Source: Coriaria nepalensis
Lineage: Eukaryota; Streptophyta; Magnoliopsida; Cucurbitales; Coriariaceae
Assembly (NCBI GenBank): GCA_027186245.1
Contig: CP114496.1
Coordinates: forward strand, 4,989,501-5,053,500
Length of the DNA stretch: 64,000 bases
Direction: 5' to 3'
Shown here in pieces: positions 9,514-22,156 of the stretch (within the stretch, counting starts at the first letter, position 1; every line of letters begins with the position of its first letter). The notes under the pieces are model-generated. The model ran no database searches, was not told where the DNA came from, and saw only the letters and a program-made list of their open reading frames with translations. The position numbers and the translations under genes are program-made.

Positions 9514-11216
9514 CAAACACAAGATTTGGGCATAAATTGCAAATGATCAATGCAAGGAAAGTGTGCATTAGTTTAGCCTTAAAATAATTTGAATGAGTTA
9601 TTTTAAGTCAATAACATATTACAAAGCAAGTTGAACGAATTCTATTTTCGCACTACAAACACAGGTTTTGGGCATAACTTGCAAATGATCAATGCAAGGA
9701 AAGTGTGCATTAGTGTAGCCTTAAAATCATTTGAATGAGTCATTTCAAGTCAATAACATATTACAAAGTAAGTTGAACGAGTTCTATTTTCGCACTACAA
9801 ACACAGGTTTTGGGCATAACTTGCACATGGCTATTGCAAGGAAACTGTGCATTAGTTTAATCTTAAAATCATTTCAATGAGTCATTTCAAGTCAATAACT
9901 ATTTCAAAGCAAGTTGAACGAATTCTATTTTCGCACTACAAACACAGGTTTTGGGCATAACTTGCAATAGATCAATGCAAGGAAAGTGTGGATTAGTTTA
10001 ACCTTAAAATCATTTGAATGAGTCATTTTAAGTCAACAACATATTACAAAGCAAGTTGAACGAATTCTATTTTCGCACTACAAACACAGGATTTGGGCAT
10101 AACTTGCAAATGATCAATGGAAGGAAAGTGTGCATTAGTTTAACCTTAAAATCATTTGAATGAGTCATTTCAGGTCAATAACATATTTCAAAGCAAGTTG
10201 AACGAATTCTATTTTCGCACTACAAACATAGGTTTTGGGCATAACTTGCACATGGCCAATGCAAGGAAAGTGTGCATTAGTTTAACCTTAAAATCATTTG
10301 AATGAGTCATTTCAGAGCAATAACATATTTCAAAGCAAGTTGAACGAATTCTATTTTCGCACTACAAACACAGGTTTTGGGCATAACTTGCAATAGATCA
10401 ATGCAAGGAAAGTGTGCATTAGTTTAACCTTAAAATCATTTGAATGAGTCATTTCAGGTCAATAACATATTTCATAGCATATTCAACGAATTCTATTTTC
10501 GCACTACAAACACAAGTTTTGTGCATAACTTGCAAATGGTCAATGCAAGGAATGTGTGCATTAGTTTAGCCTTAAAATCATTTGATTGAGTCATTTCAAG
10601 TCAATAACATATTTCAAAGCAAGTTGAACGAATTCTATTTTCGCACTACAAACATAGGTTTTGGGCATTACTTGCACATGGCCAATGCGAGGAAAGTGTG
10701 CATTAGTTTAACCTTAAAATCATTTGAATGAGTCATTTTAAGTCAATAACATATTACAAAGCAAGTTGAACGAATTCTATTTTCGCACTACAAACACAGG
10801 TTTTGGGCATAACTTGCACATGGCTATTGCAAGGAAACTGTGCATTAGTTTAGCCTTAAAATCATTTGAATGAGTCATTTCAAGTCAATAACATATTGCA
10901 AAGCAATTTGGACGAATTCTATTTTCGCACTACAAACACAGGTTTTGGGCATAACTTGCACATGGCTATTGCAAGGAAACTGTGCATTAGTTTAGCCTTA
11001 AAATCATTTGAATGAGTCATTTCAAGTCAATAACATATTACAAAGCAAGTTGAACGAATTCTATTTTCGCACTACAAACACAGGTTTTGGGCATAACTTG
11101 CAAATGATCAATGCAAGGAAAGTGTGCATTAGTTTAGCCTTAAAATCATTTGAATGAGTCATTTCAAGTCAATAACATATTACAAAGCAAGTTGAACGAA
11201 TTCTATTTTCGCACTA
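9230..11216. repeat. 2.0-kb segment, right copy of a 7.5-kb-spaced duplication
   Basis: Matches 1705-3833 monomer by monomer, except that the counterpart of 3266-3407 is missing: the GCGAGG monomer at 10649 is followed directly by the ACATGGCTATT monomer at 10791. Its start also forms the end of the third 852-bp 6-mer copy, so two duplication layers overlap at 9230-9513. Confidence 0.85.
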
Positions 11217-11358
11217 CAAACACAGGTTTTGGGCATAACTTGCACATGGCCAATGCAAGGAAAGTGTGCATTACTTTAGCCTTAAAATCATTTGAATGAG
11301 TCATTTCAAGTCAATAACATATTGCAAAGCAAGTTGAACGAATTCTATTTTCGCACTA

Positions 11359-12778
11359 CAAACACAGGTTTTGGGCATAACTTGCAAATGATCAATGCAA
11401 GGAAAGTGTGCATTAGTTTAGCCTTAAAATCAATTGAATGAGTCATTTCAAGTCAATAACATATTTCAAAGCAAGTTGAACGAATTCTATTTTCGCACTA
11501 CAAACATAGGTTTTGGGCATAACTTGCACATGGCCAATGCAAGGAAAGTGTGCATTAGTTTAACCTTAAAATCATTTGAATGAGTCATTTCAAGTCAATC
11601 ACATATTTCAAAGCAGGTTGAACGAATTCTATTTTCGCACTACAAACACAGGTTTTGGCCATAACTTGCACATGGCCAATGCAAGGAAAGTGTGCATTAG
11701 TTTAGCCTTAAAATCATTTGAATGAGTCATTTCAAGTCAATAACATATTTCAAAGCAAGTTGAACGAATTCTATTTTCGCACTACAAACACAGGTTTTGG
11801 GCATAACTTGCACATGGCCAATGCAAGGAAAGTGTGCATTAGTTTAACCTTAAAATCATTTGAATGAGTCATTTCAGAGCAATAACATATTTCAAAGCAA
11901 GTTGAACGAATTCTATTTTCGCACTACAAACACAGGTTTTGGGCATAACTTGCAAATGATCAATGCAAGGAAAGTGTGCATTAGTTTAGCCTTAAAATCA
12001 TTTGAATGAGTCATTTCAAGTCAATAACATATTTCAAAGCAAGTTGAACGAATTCTATTTTCGCACTACAAACATAGGTTTTGGGCATAACTTGCACATG
12101 GCCAATGCAAGGAAAGTGTGCATTAGTTTAACCTTAAAATCATTTGAATGAGTCATTTCAAGTCAATCACATATTTCAAAGCACGTTGAACGAATTCTAT
12201 TTTCGCACTACAAACACAGGTTTTGGCCATAACTTGCACATGGCCAATGCAAGGAAAGTGTGCATTAGTTTAGCCTTAAAATCATTTGAATGAGTCATTT
12301 CAAGTCAATAACATATTTCAAAGCAAGTTGAACGAATTCTATTTTCGCACTACAAACACAGGTTTTGGGCATAACTTGCAAATGATCAATGCAAGGAAAG
12401 TGTGCATTAGTTTAGCCTTAAAATCATTTGAATGAGTCATTTCAAGTCAATAACATATTTCAAAGCAAGTTGAACGAATTCTATTTTCGCACTACAAACA
12501 TAGGTTTTGGGCATAACTTGCACATGGCCAATGCAAGGAAAGTGTGCATTAGTTTAACCTTAAAATCATTTGAATGAGTCATTTCAAGTCAATCACATAT
12601 TTCAAAGCAAGTTGAACGAATTCTATTTTCGCACTACAAACACAGGTTTTGGGCATAACTTGCACATGGCCAATGCAAGGAAAGTGTGCATTAGTTTAGC
12701 CTTAAAATCATTTGAATGAGTCATTTCAAGTCAATAACATATTTCAAAGCAAGTTGAACGAATTCTATTTTCGCACTA
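11359..12778. repeat. 3-monomer HOR (426 bp), three copies, one interrupted
   Basis: The order AAATGATC/AGCC, then CATAGG with the rare AAGTCAATCAC, then ACATGGCC/AGCC repeats from 11359, 11927 and 12353. The first copy is followed by one extra CAGAGCAATAAC monomer at 11785-11926, so the first spacing is 568 bp instead of 426. The third-position monomer has TTTTGGCC in the first two copies and TTTTGGGC in the last. Confidence 0.85.
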
Positions 12779-13772
12779 CAAACACAGGTTTTGGCCATAA
12801 CTTGCAAATGATCAGTGCAAGGAAAGTGTGCATTAGTTTAACCTTAAAATCATTTGAATGAGTCATTTCAGGTCAATAACATATTTCATAGCATATTCAA
12901 CGAATTCTATCTTCGCACTACAAACACAAGTTTTGTGCATAACTTGCAAATGGTCAATGCAAGGAAACTGTGCATTAGTTTAATCTTAAAATCATTTGAA
13001 TGAGTCATTTCAAGCCAATAACATATTTCAAAGCAAGTTGAAGGAATTCTATTTTCGCACTACAAACACAAGTTTTGTGCATAACTTGCAAATGGTCAAT
13101 GCAAGGAAAGTGTGCATTAGTTTGGCCTTAAAATCATTTGATTGAGTCATTTCAAGTCAATAACATATTTCAAAGGAAGTTGAACGAATTCTATTTTCGC
13201 ACTACAAACACAAGTTTTGTGCATAACTTGCACATGGTCAATGCAAGGAAAGTGTGCATTAGTTTAGCCTTAAAATCATTTGAATGAGTTATTTCAAGTC
13301 AATAACATATTGCAAAGCAAGTTGAACGAATTCTATTTTCGCACTACAATCACAGGTTTTGGGCATAACTTGCACATGGCCAATGCAAGGAAAGTGTGCA
13401 TTAGTTTAACCTTAAAATCATTTGAATGAGTCATTTCAGGTCAATAACATATTTCAAAGCAAGTTGAACGAATTCTATTTTCGCACTACAAACACAGGAT
13501 TTGGGCATAACTTGCAAATGATCAATGCAAGGAAAGTGTGCATTAGTTTAGCCTTAAAATAATTTGAATGAGTTATTTTAAGTCAATAACATATTACAAA
13601 GCAAGTTGAACGAATTCTATTTTCGCACTACAAACACAGGATTTGGGCATAACTTGCAAATGATCAATGGAAGGAAAGTGTGCATTAGTTTAACCTTAAA
13701 ATCATTTGAATGAGTCATTTCAGGTCAATAACATATTTCAAAGCAAGTTGAACGAATTCTACTTTCGCACTA
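12779..13772. repeat. Seven heterogeneous monomers between HOR domains
   Basis: Monomers of mixed type with no clear local period, including three CACAAG/TTGTGC monomers in a row (12921, 13063, 13205) and an AAAATAATTTG monomer at 13489. Private changes include CAGTGCAAGG, CTATCTTCGC and GAAGGAATTC. I see nothing else here. Confidence 0.7.
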
Positions 13773-16614
13773 CAAACACAGGATTTGGCCATAACTTGCA
13801 AATGATCAATGCAAGGAAAGTGTGCATTAGTTTAACCTTAAAATCATTTGAATGAGTCATTTCAGGTCAATAACATATTTCAAAGCAAATTGAACGAATT
13901 CCATTTTCGCACTACAAACACAAGTTTTGTGCATAACTTGCACATGGTCAATGCAAGGAAAGTGTGCATTAGTTTAGCCTTAAAATCATTTGAATGAGTC
14001 ATTTCAAGTCAATAACATATTTCAAAGCAAGTTGAACGAATTCTATTTTCGCACTACAAACACAGGATTTGGGCATAACTTGCAAATGATCAATGCAAGG
14101 AAAGTGCGCATTAGTTTAGCCTTAAAATCATTTGAATGAGTCATTTCAACTCAATAACATATTACAAAGCAAGTTGAACGAATTCTATTTTCGCACTACA
14201 AACACAGGTTTTGGGCATAACTTGCAAATGATCAATGCAAGGAAAGTGTGCATTAGTTTAACCTTAAAATCATTTGAATGAGTCATTTCAGGTCAATAAC
14301 ATATTTCATAGCATATTCAACGAATTCTATTTTCGCACTACAAACACAAGTTTTGGGCATAACTTGCACATGGCCAATGCAAGGAAACTGTGCATTAGTT
14401 TAATCTTAAAATCATTTGAATGAGTCATTTCAAGTCAATAACATATTTCAAAGCAAGTTGAACGAATTCTATTTTCGCACTACAAACACAGGTTTTGGGC
14501 ATAACTTGCAAATGGTCAATGCAAGGAAAGTGTGCATTAGTTTAGCCTTAAAATCATTTGAATGAGTCATTTTAAGTCAATAACATATTACAAAGCAAGT
14601 TGAACGAATTCTATTTTCGCACTACAAACACAGGTTCTGGGCATAACTTGCAAATGATCAATGCAAGGAAAGTGAGGATTAGTTTAGCCTTAAAATCATT
14701 TGATTGAGTCATTTCAGGTCAATAACATATTTCAAAGCAAGTTGAACGAATTCTATTTTCGCACTACAAACACAGGTTTTGGGCATAACTTGCAAATGAT
14801 CAATGCAAGGAAAGTGTGCATTAGTTTAGCCTTAAAATCATTTGAATGAGTCATTTCAACTCAATAACATATTACAAAGCAAGTTGAACGAATTCTATTT
14901 TCGCACTACAAACACAGGTTTTGGGCATAACTTGCACATGGCTATTGCAAGGAAACTGTGCATTAGTTTAATCTTAAAATCATTTGAATGAGTCATTTCA
15001 AGTCAATAACATATTTCATAGCATATTCAACGAATTCTATTTTCGCACTACAAATACAAGTTTTGGGCATAACTTGCAAATGATCAATGCAAGGAAAGTG
15101 TGCATTAGTTTAATCTTAAAATCATTTGAATGAGTCATTTCAAGTCAATAACATATTTCATAGCATATTCAACGAATTCTATTTTCGCACTACAAACACA
15201 AGTTTTGGGCATAACTTGCACAGGGCCAATGCAAGGAAACTGTGCATTAGTTTAATCTTAAAATCATTTGAATGAGTCATTTCAAGTCAATAACATATTT
15301 CAAAGCAAGTTGAACGAATTCTATTTTCGCACTACAATCACAGGTTTTGGCCATAACTTGCAAATGATCAATGCAAGGAAAGTGTGCATTAGTTTAACCT
15401 TAAAATCATTTGAATGAGTCATTTCAGGTCAATAACATATTTCATAGCATATTCAACGAATTCTATTTTCGCACTACAAACACTAGTTTTGTGCATAACT
15501 TGCAAATGGTCAATGCAAGGAAACTGTGTCCATTACTTTAGCCTTAAAATCATTTGATTGAGTCATTTCAAGTCAATAACATATTTCAAAGCAAGTTGAA
15601 CGAATTCTATTTTCGCACTACAAACACAGGTTTTGGGCATAACTTGCACATGGCCAATGCAAGGAAAGTGTGCATTAGTTTAACCTTAAAATCATTTGAA
15701 TGAGTCATTTCAAGTCAATAACATATTTCAAATCAAGTTGAACGAATTCTATTTTCGCACTACAAACACAGGTTTTGGGCATAACTTGCACATGGCCAAT
15801 GCAAGGAAACTGTGCATTAGTTTAATCTTAAAATCATTTGAATGAGTCATTTCAAGTCAATAACATATTTCAAAGCAAGTTGAACGAATTCTATTTTCGC
15901 ACTACAAACACAGGTTTTGGGCATAACTTGCAAATGATCAATGCAAGGAAATTGTGCATTAGTTTAACCTTAAAATCATTTGAATGAGTCATTTCAGGTC
16001 AATAACATATTTCAAAGCAAGTTGAACAAATTCTATTTTCGCACTACAAACACAAGTTTTGTGCATAACTTGCAAATGGTCAATGCAAGGAAAGTGTGCA
16101 TTAGTTTAGCCTTAAAATCATTTGATTGAGTCATTTCAAGTCAATAACATATTTCAAATCAAGTTGAACGAATTCTATTTTCGCACTACAAACACAGGTT
16201 TTGGGCATAACTTGCACATGGCCAATGCAAGGGAACTGTGCATTAGTTTAATCTTAAAATCATTTGAATGAGTCATTTCAAGTCAATCACATATTTCGAA
16301 GCAAGTTGAACGAATTCTATTTTCGCACTACAAACACAAGTTTTGGGCATAACTTGCAAATGATCAATGCAAGGAAAGTGTGCATTAGTTTAACCTTAAA
16401 ATCATTTGAATGAGTCATTTCAGGTCAATAACATATTTCAAAGCAAGTTGAACGAATTCTTTTTTCGCACTACAAACACAGGTTTTGGGCATAACTTGCA
16501 AATGATCAATGCAAGGAAAGTGTGCATTAGTTTAACCTTAAAATCATTTGAATGAGTCATTTCAGGTCAATAACATATTTCAAAGCAAGTTGAACGAATT
16601 CTACTTTCGCACTA
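13773..16614. repeat. 20-monomer HOR (2842 bp), copy 1
   Basis: Twenty monomers including one of 144 bp (15477), which makes 20 x 142 + 2. Markers recurring at 2842 or 3268 bp are CTACTTTCGC (13761, 16603 and 19871, just upstream of each unit start), GTGCGCATT (14104, 16946, 20214) and GTGTCC (15526, 18794, 21636). Differences between copies are few, for example CACAGGATTT versus CACTGGATTT, and CAAATACAAG near 15052 only in this copy. Confidence 0.93.
15477..15620. repeat. 144-bp monomer class (first of 23)
   Basis: This class carries a net 2-bp gain where other copies read TGTGCATTAG, giving TGTGTCCATTAC. It usually also has CACTAG, TTGTGC, AAATGGTC and GATTGAG. Starts: 15477, 18745, 21587, 26980, 27691, 32799, 33510, 34930, 36068, 37916, 39621, 40901, 41471, 43319, 45024, 46872, 48151, 50141, 52131, 55539, 61502, 61788 and 61932. 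None occurs in the first 15 kb. Its spacing is the clearest ruler of HOR structure. Confidence 0.92.
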
Positions 16615-19600
16615 CAAACACTGGATTTGGCCATAACTTGCAAATGATCAATGCAAGGAAAGTGTGCATTAGTTTAACCTTAAAATCATTTGAATGAGTC
16701 ATTTCAGGTCAATAACATATTTCAAAGCAAATTGAACGAATTCCATTTTCGCACTACAAACACAAGTTTTGTGCATAACTTGCACATGGTCAATGCAAGG
16801 AAAGTGTGCATTAGTTTAGCCTTAAAATCATTTGAATGAGTCATTTCAAGTCAATAACATATTTCAAAGCAAGTTGAACGAATTCTATTTTCGCACTACA
16901 AACACAGGATTTGGGCATAACTTGCAAATGATCAATGCAAGGAAAGTGCGCATTAGTTTAGCCTTAAAATCATTTGAATGAGTCATTTCAACTCAATAAC
17001 ATATTACAAAGCAAGTTGAACGAATTCTATTTTCGCACTACAAACACAGGTTTTGGGCATAACTTGCAAATGATCAATGCAAGGAAAGTGTGCATTAGTT
17101 TAACCTTAAAATCATTTGAATGAGTCATTTCAGGTCAATAACATATTTCATAGCATATTCAACGAATTCTATTTTCGCACTACAAACACAAGTTTTGGGC
17201 ATAACTTGCACATGGCCAATGCAAGGAAACTGTGCATTAGTTTAATCTTAAAATCATTTGAATGAGTCATTTCAAGTCAATAACATATTTCAAAGCAAGT
17301 TGAACGAATTCTATTTTCGCACTACAAACACAGGATTTGGGCATAACTTGCAAATGATCAATGCAAGGAAAGTGCGCATTAGTTTAGCCTTAAAATCATT
17401 TGAATGAGTCATTTCAACTCAATAACATATTACAAAGCAAGTTGAACGAATTCTATTTTCGCACTACAAACATAGGTTTTGGGCATAACTTGCAAATGAT
17501 CAATGCAAGGAAAGTGTGCATTAGTTTAACCTTAAAATCATTTGAATGAGTCATTTCAGGTCAATAACATATTTCATAGCATATTCAACGAATTCTATTT
17601 TCGCACTACAAACACAAGTTTTGGGCATAACTTGCACATGGCCAATGCAAGGAAACTGTGCATTAGTTTAATCTTAAAATCATTTGAATGAGTCATTTCA
17701 AGTCAATAACATATTTCAAAGCAAGTTGAACGAATTCTATTTTCGCACTACAAACACAGGTTTTGGGCATAACTTGCAAATGGTCAATGCAAGGAAAGTG
17801 TGCATTAGTTTAGCCTTAAAATCATTTGAATGAGTCATTTTAAGTCAATAACATATTACAAAGCAAGTTGAACGAATTCTATTTTCGCACTACAAACACA
17901 GGTTCTGGGCATAACTTGCAAATGATCAATGCAAGGAAAGTGAGGATTAGTTTAGCCTTAAAATCATTTGATTGAGTCATTTCAGGTCAATAACATATTT
18001 CAAAGCAAGTTGAACGAATTCTATTTTCGCACTACAAACACAGGTTTTGGGCATAACTTGCAAATGATCAATGCAAGGAAAGTGTGCATTAGTTTAGCCT
18101 TAAAATCATTTGAATGAGTCATTTCAACTCAATAACATATTACAAAGCAAGTTGAACGAATTCTATTTTCGCACTACAAACACAGGTTTTGGGCATAACT
18201 TGCACATGGCTATTGCAAGGAAACTGTGCATTAGTTTAATCTTAAAATCATTTGAATGAGTCATTTCAAGTCAATAACATATTTCATAGCATATTCAACG
18301 AATTCTATTTTCGCACTACAAACACAAGTTTTGGGCATAACTTGCAAATGATCAATGCAAGGAAAGTGTGCATTAGTTTAATCTTAAAATCATTTGAATG
18401 AGTCATTTCAAGTCAATAACATATTTCATAGCATATTCAACGAATTCTATTTTCGCACTACAAACACAAGTTTTGGGCATAACTTGCACATGGCCAATGC
18501 AAGGAAACTGTGCATTAGTTTAATCTTAAAATCATTTGAATGAGTCATTTCAAGTCAATAACATATTTCAAAGCAAGTTGAACGAATTCTATTTTCGCAC
18601 TACAATCACAGGTTTTGGCCATAACTTGCAAATGATCAATGCAAGGAAAGTGTGCATTAGTTTAACCTTAAAATCATTTGAATGAGTCATTTCAGGTCAA
18701 TAACATATTTCATAGCATATTCAACGAATTCTATTTTCGCACTACAAACACTAGTTTTGTGCATAACTTGCAAATGGTCAATGCAAGGAAACTGTGTCCA
18801 TTACTTTAGCCTTAAAATCATTTGATTGAGTCATTTCAAGTCAATAACATATTTCAAAGCAAGTTGAACGAATTCTATTTTCGCACTACAAACACAGGTT
18901 TTGGGCATAACTTGCACATGGCCAATGCAAGGAAAGTGTGCATTAGTTTAACCTTAAAATCATTTGAATGAGTCATTTCAAGTCAATAACATATTTCAAA
19001 TCAAGTTGAACGAATTCTATTTTCGCACTACAAACACAGGTTTTGGGCATAACTTGCACATGGCCAATGCAAGGAAACTGTGCATTAGTTTAATCTTAAA
19101 ATCATTTGAATGAGTCATTTCAAGTCAATAACATATTTCAAAGCAAGTTGAACGAATTCTATTTTCGCACTACAAACACAGGTTTTGGGCATAACTTGCA
19201 AATGATCAATGCAAGGAAATTGTGCATTAGTTTAACCTTAAAATCATTTGAATGAGTCATTTCAGGTCAATAACATATTTCAAAGCAAGTTGAACAAATT
19301 CTATTTTCGCACTACAAACACAAGTTTTGTGCATAACTTGCAAATGGTCAATGCAAGGAAAGTGTGCATTAGTTTAGCCTTAAAATCATTTGATTGAGTC
19401 ATTTCAAGTCAATAACATATTTCAAATCAAGTTGAACGAATTCTATTTTCGCACTACAAACACAGGTTTTGGGCATAACTTGCACATGGCCAATGCAAGG
19501 GAACTGTGCATTAGTTTAATCTTAAAATCATTTGAATGAGTCATTTCAAGTCAATAACATATTTCGAAGCAAGTTGAACGAATTCTATTTTCGCACTACA

Positions 19601-19882
19601 AACACAAGTTTTGGGCATAACTTGCAAATGATCAATGCAAGGAAAGTGTGCATTAGTTTAACCTTAAAATCATTTGAATGAGTCATTTCAGGTCAATAAC
19701 ATATTTCAAAGCAAGTTGAACGAATTCTTTTTTCGCACTACAAACACAGGTTTTGGGCATAACTTGCAAATGATCAATGCAAGGAAAGTGTGCATTAGTT
19801 TAACCTTAAAATCATTTGAATGAGTCATTTCAGGTCAATAACATATTTCAAAGCAAGTTGAACGAATTCTACTTTCGCACTA
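16615..19882. repeat. 20-monomer HOR, copy 2, enlarged to 23 monomers (3268 bp)
   Basis: Same monomer order as 13773-16614 but 426 bp longer, because three monomers are tandemly duplicated inside it (16899-17324 and 17325-17750). Removing one of those copies restores the 2842-bp unit exactly. Confidence 0.93.
16899..17750. repeat. 426-bp internal tandem duplication in HOR copy 2
   Basis: The three-monomer set GGATTTGGG/GTGCGC, then AAATGATC ending TAGCATATTC, then CACAAG/ACATGGCC/AACTG occurs twice in a row. The GTGCGC marker is at 16946 and 17372. The two copies differ by CACAGG versus CATAGG in the middle monomer. Confidence 0.92.
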
Positions 19883-22156
19883 CAAACACTGGATTTGGCC
19901 ATAACTTGCAAATGATCAATGCAAGGAAAGTGTGCATTAGTTTAACCTTAAAATCATTTGAATGAGTCATTTCAGGTCAATAACATATTTCAAAGCAAAT
20001 TGAACGAATTCCATTTTCGCACTACAAACACAAGTTTTGTGCATAACTTGCACATGGTCAATGCAAGGAAAGTGTGCATTAGTTTAGCCTTAAAATCATT
20101 TGAATGAGTCATTTCAAGTCAATAACATATTTCAAAGCAAGTTGAACGAATTCTATTTTCGCACTACAAACACAGGATTTGGGCATAACTTGCAAATGAT
20201 CAATGCAAGGAAAGTGCGCATTAGTTTAGCCTTAAAATCATTTGAATGAGTCATTTCAACTCAATAACATATTACAAAGCAAGTTGAACGAATTCTATTT
20301 TCGCACTACAAACACAGGTTTTGGGCATAACTTGCAAATGATCAATGCAAGGAAAGTGTGCATTAGTTTAACCTTAAAATCATTTGAATGAGTCATTTCA
20401 GGTCAATAACATATTTCATAGCATATTCAACGAATTCTATTTTCGCACTACAAACACAAGTTTTGGGCATAACTTGCACATGGCCAATGCAAGGAAACTG
20501 TGCATTAGTTTAATCTTAAAATCATTTGAATGAGTCATTTCAAGTCAATAACATATTTCAAAGCAAGTTGAACGAATTCTATTTTCGCACTACAAACACA
20601 GGTTTTGGGCATAACTTGCAAATGGTCAATGCAAGGAAAGTGTGCATTAGTTTAGCCTTAAAATCATTTGAATGAGTCATTTTAAGTCAATAACATATTA
20701 CAAAGCAAGTTGAACGAATTCTATTTTCGCACTACAAACACAGGTTCTGGGCATAACTTGCAAATGATCAATGCAAGGAAAGTGAGGATTAGTTTAGCCT
20801 TAAAATCATTTGATTGAGTCATTTCAGGTCAATAACATATTTCAAAGCAAGTTGAACGAATTCTATTTTCGCACTACAAACACAGGTTTTGGGCATAACT
20901 TGCAAATGATCAATGCAAGGAAAGTGTGCATTAGTTTAGCCTTAAAATCATTTGAATGAGTCATTTCAACTCAATAACATATTACAAAGCAAGTTGAACG
21001 AATTCTATTTTCGCACTACAAACACAGGTTTTGGGCATAACTTGCACATGGCTATTGCAAGGAAACTGTGCATTAGTTTAATCTTAAAATCATTTGAATG
21101 GGTCATTTCAAGTCAATAACATATTTCATAGCATATTCAACGAATTCTATTTTCGCACTACAAACACAAGTTTTGGGCATAACTTGCAAATGACCAATGC
21201 AAGGAAAGTGTGCATTAGTTTAATCTTAAAATCATTTGAATGAGTCATTTCAAGTCAATAACATATTTCATAGCATATTCAACGAATTCTATTTTCGCAC
21301 TACAAACACAAGTTTTGGGCATAACTTGCACATGGCCAATGCAAGGAAACTGTGCATTAGTTTAATCTTAAAATCATTTGAATGAGTCATTTCAAGTCAA
21401 TAACATATTTCAAAGCAAGTTGAACGAATTCTATTTTCGCACTACAATCACAGGTTTTGGCCATAACTTGCAAATGATCAATGCAAGGAAAGTGTGCATT
21501 AGTTTAACCTTAAAATCATTTGAATGAGTCATTTCAGGTCAATAACATATTTCATAGCATATTCAACGAATTCTATTTTCGCACTACAAACACTAGTTTT
21601 GTGCATAACTTGCAAATGGTCAATGCAAGGAAACTGTGTCCATTACTTTAGCCTTAAAATCATTTGATTGAGTCATTTCAAGTCAATAACATATTTCAAA
21701 GCAAGTTGAACGAATTCTATTTTCGCACTACAAACACAGGTTTTGGGCATAACTTGCACATGGCCAATGCAAGGAAAGTGTGCATTAGTTTAACCTTAAA
21801 ATCATTTGAATGAGTCATTTCAAGTCAATAACATATTTCAAATCAAGTTGAACGAATTCTATTTTCGCACTACAAACACAGGTTTTGGGCATAACTTGCA
21901 CATGGCCAATGCAAGGAAACTGTGCATTAGTTTAATCTTAAAATCATTTGAATGAGTCATTTCAAGTCAATAACATATTTCAAAGCAAGTTGAACGAATT
22001 CTATTTTCGCACTACAAACACAGGTTTTGGGCATAACTTGCAAATGATCAATGCAAGGAAATTGTGCATTAGTTTAACCTTAAAATCATTTGAATGAGTC
22101 ATTTCAGGTCAATAACATATTTCAAAGCAAGTTGAACGAATTCTTTTTTCGCACTA
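19883..22156. repeat. 20-monomer HOR, copy 3, truncated (16 monomers)
   Basis: Follows the unit through the monomer at 22015. There, where copies 1 and 2 read GAACAAATTCTATTTTCG, this copy switches to GAACGAATTCTTTTTTCG. From 22157 the monomers are of the next domain, so the HOR boundary lies within the last 25 bases of the 22015 monomer. Confidence 0.9.

Larger units (their letters stand above)
1..13772. repeat. Left block: mixed monomers with small nested HORs
   Basis: Roughly 97 monomers with no dominant long HOR. Characteristic variants here are AATAGATC (for example in the monomers starting 143, 711, 2414, 2840, 6958, 9939 and 10365), CATAGG followed by GCGAGG, TCATATGATTGAG, and ACATGGCTATT combined with AGCC. 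The GGATGAG and GGCTTTGGG variants that dominate the middle of the window are absent. Several local duplications, listed separately, overlap each other, which indicates successive rounds of exchange. Confidence 0.85.
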
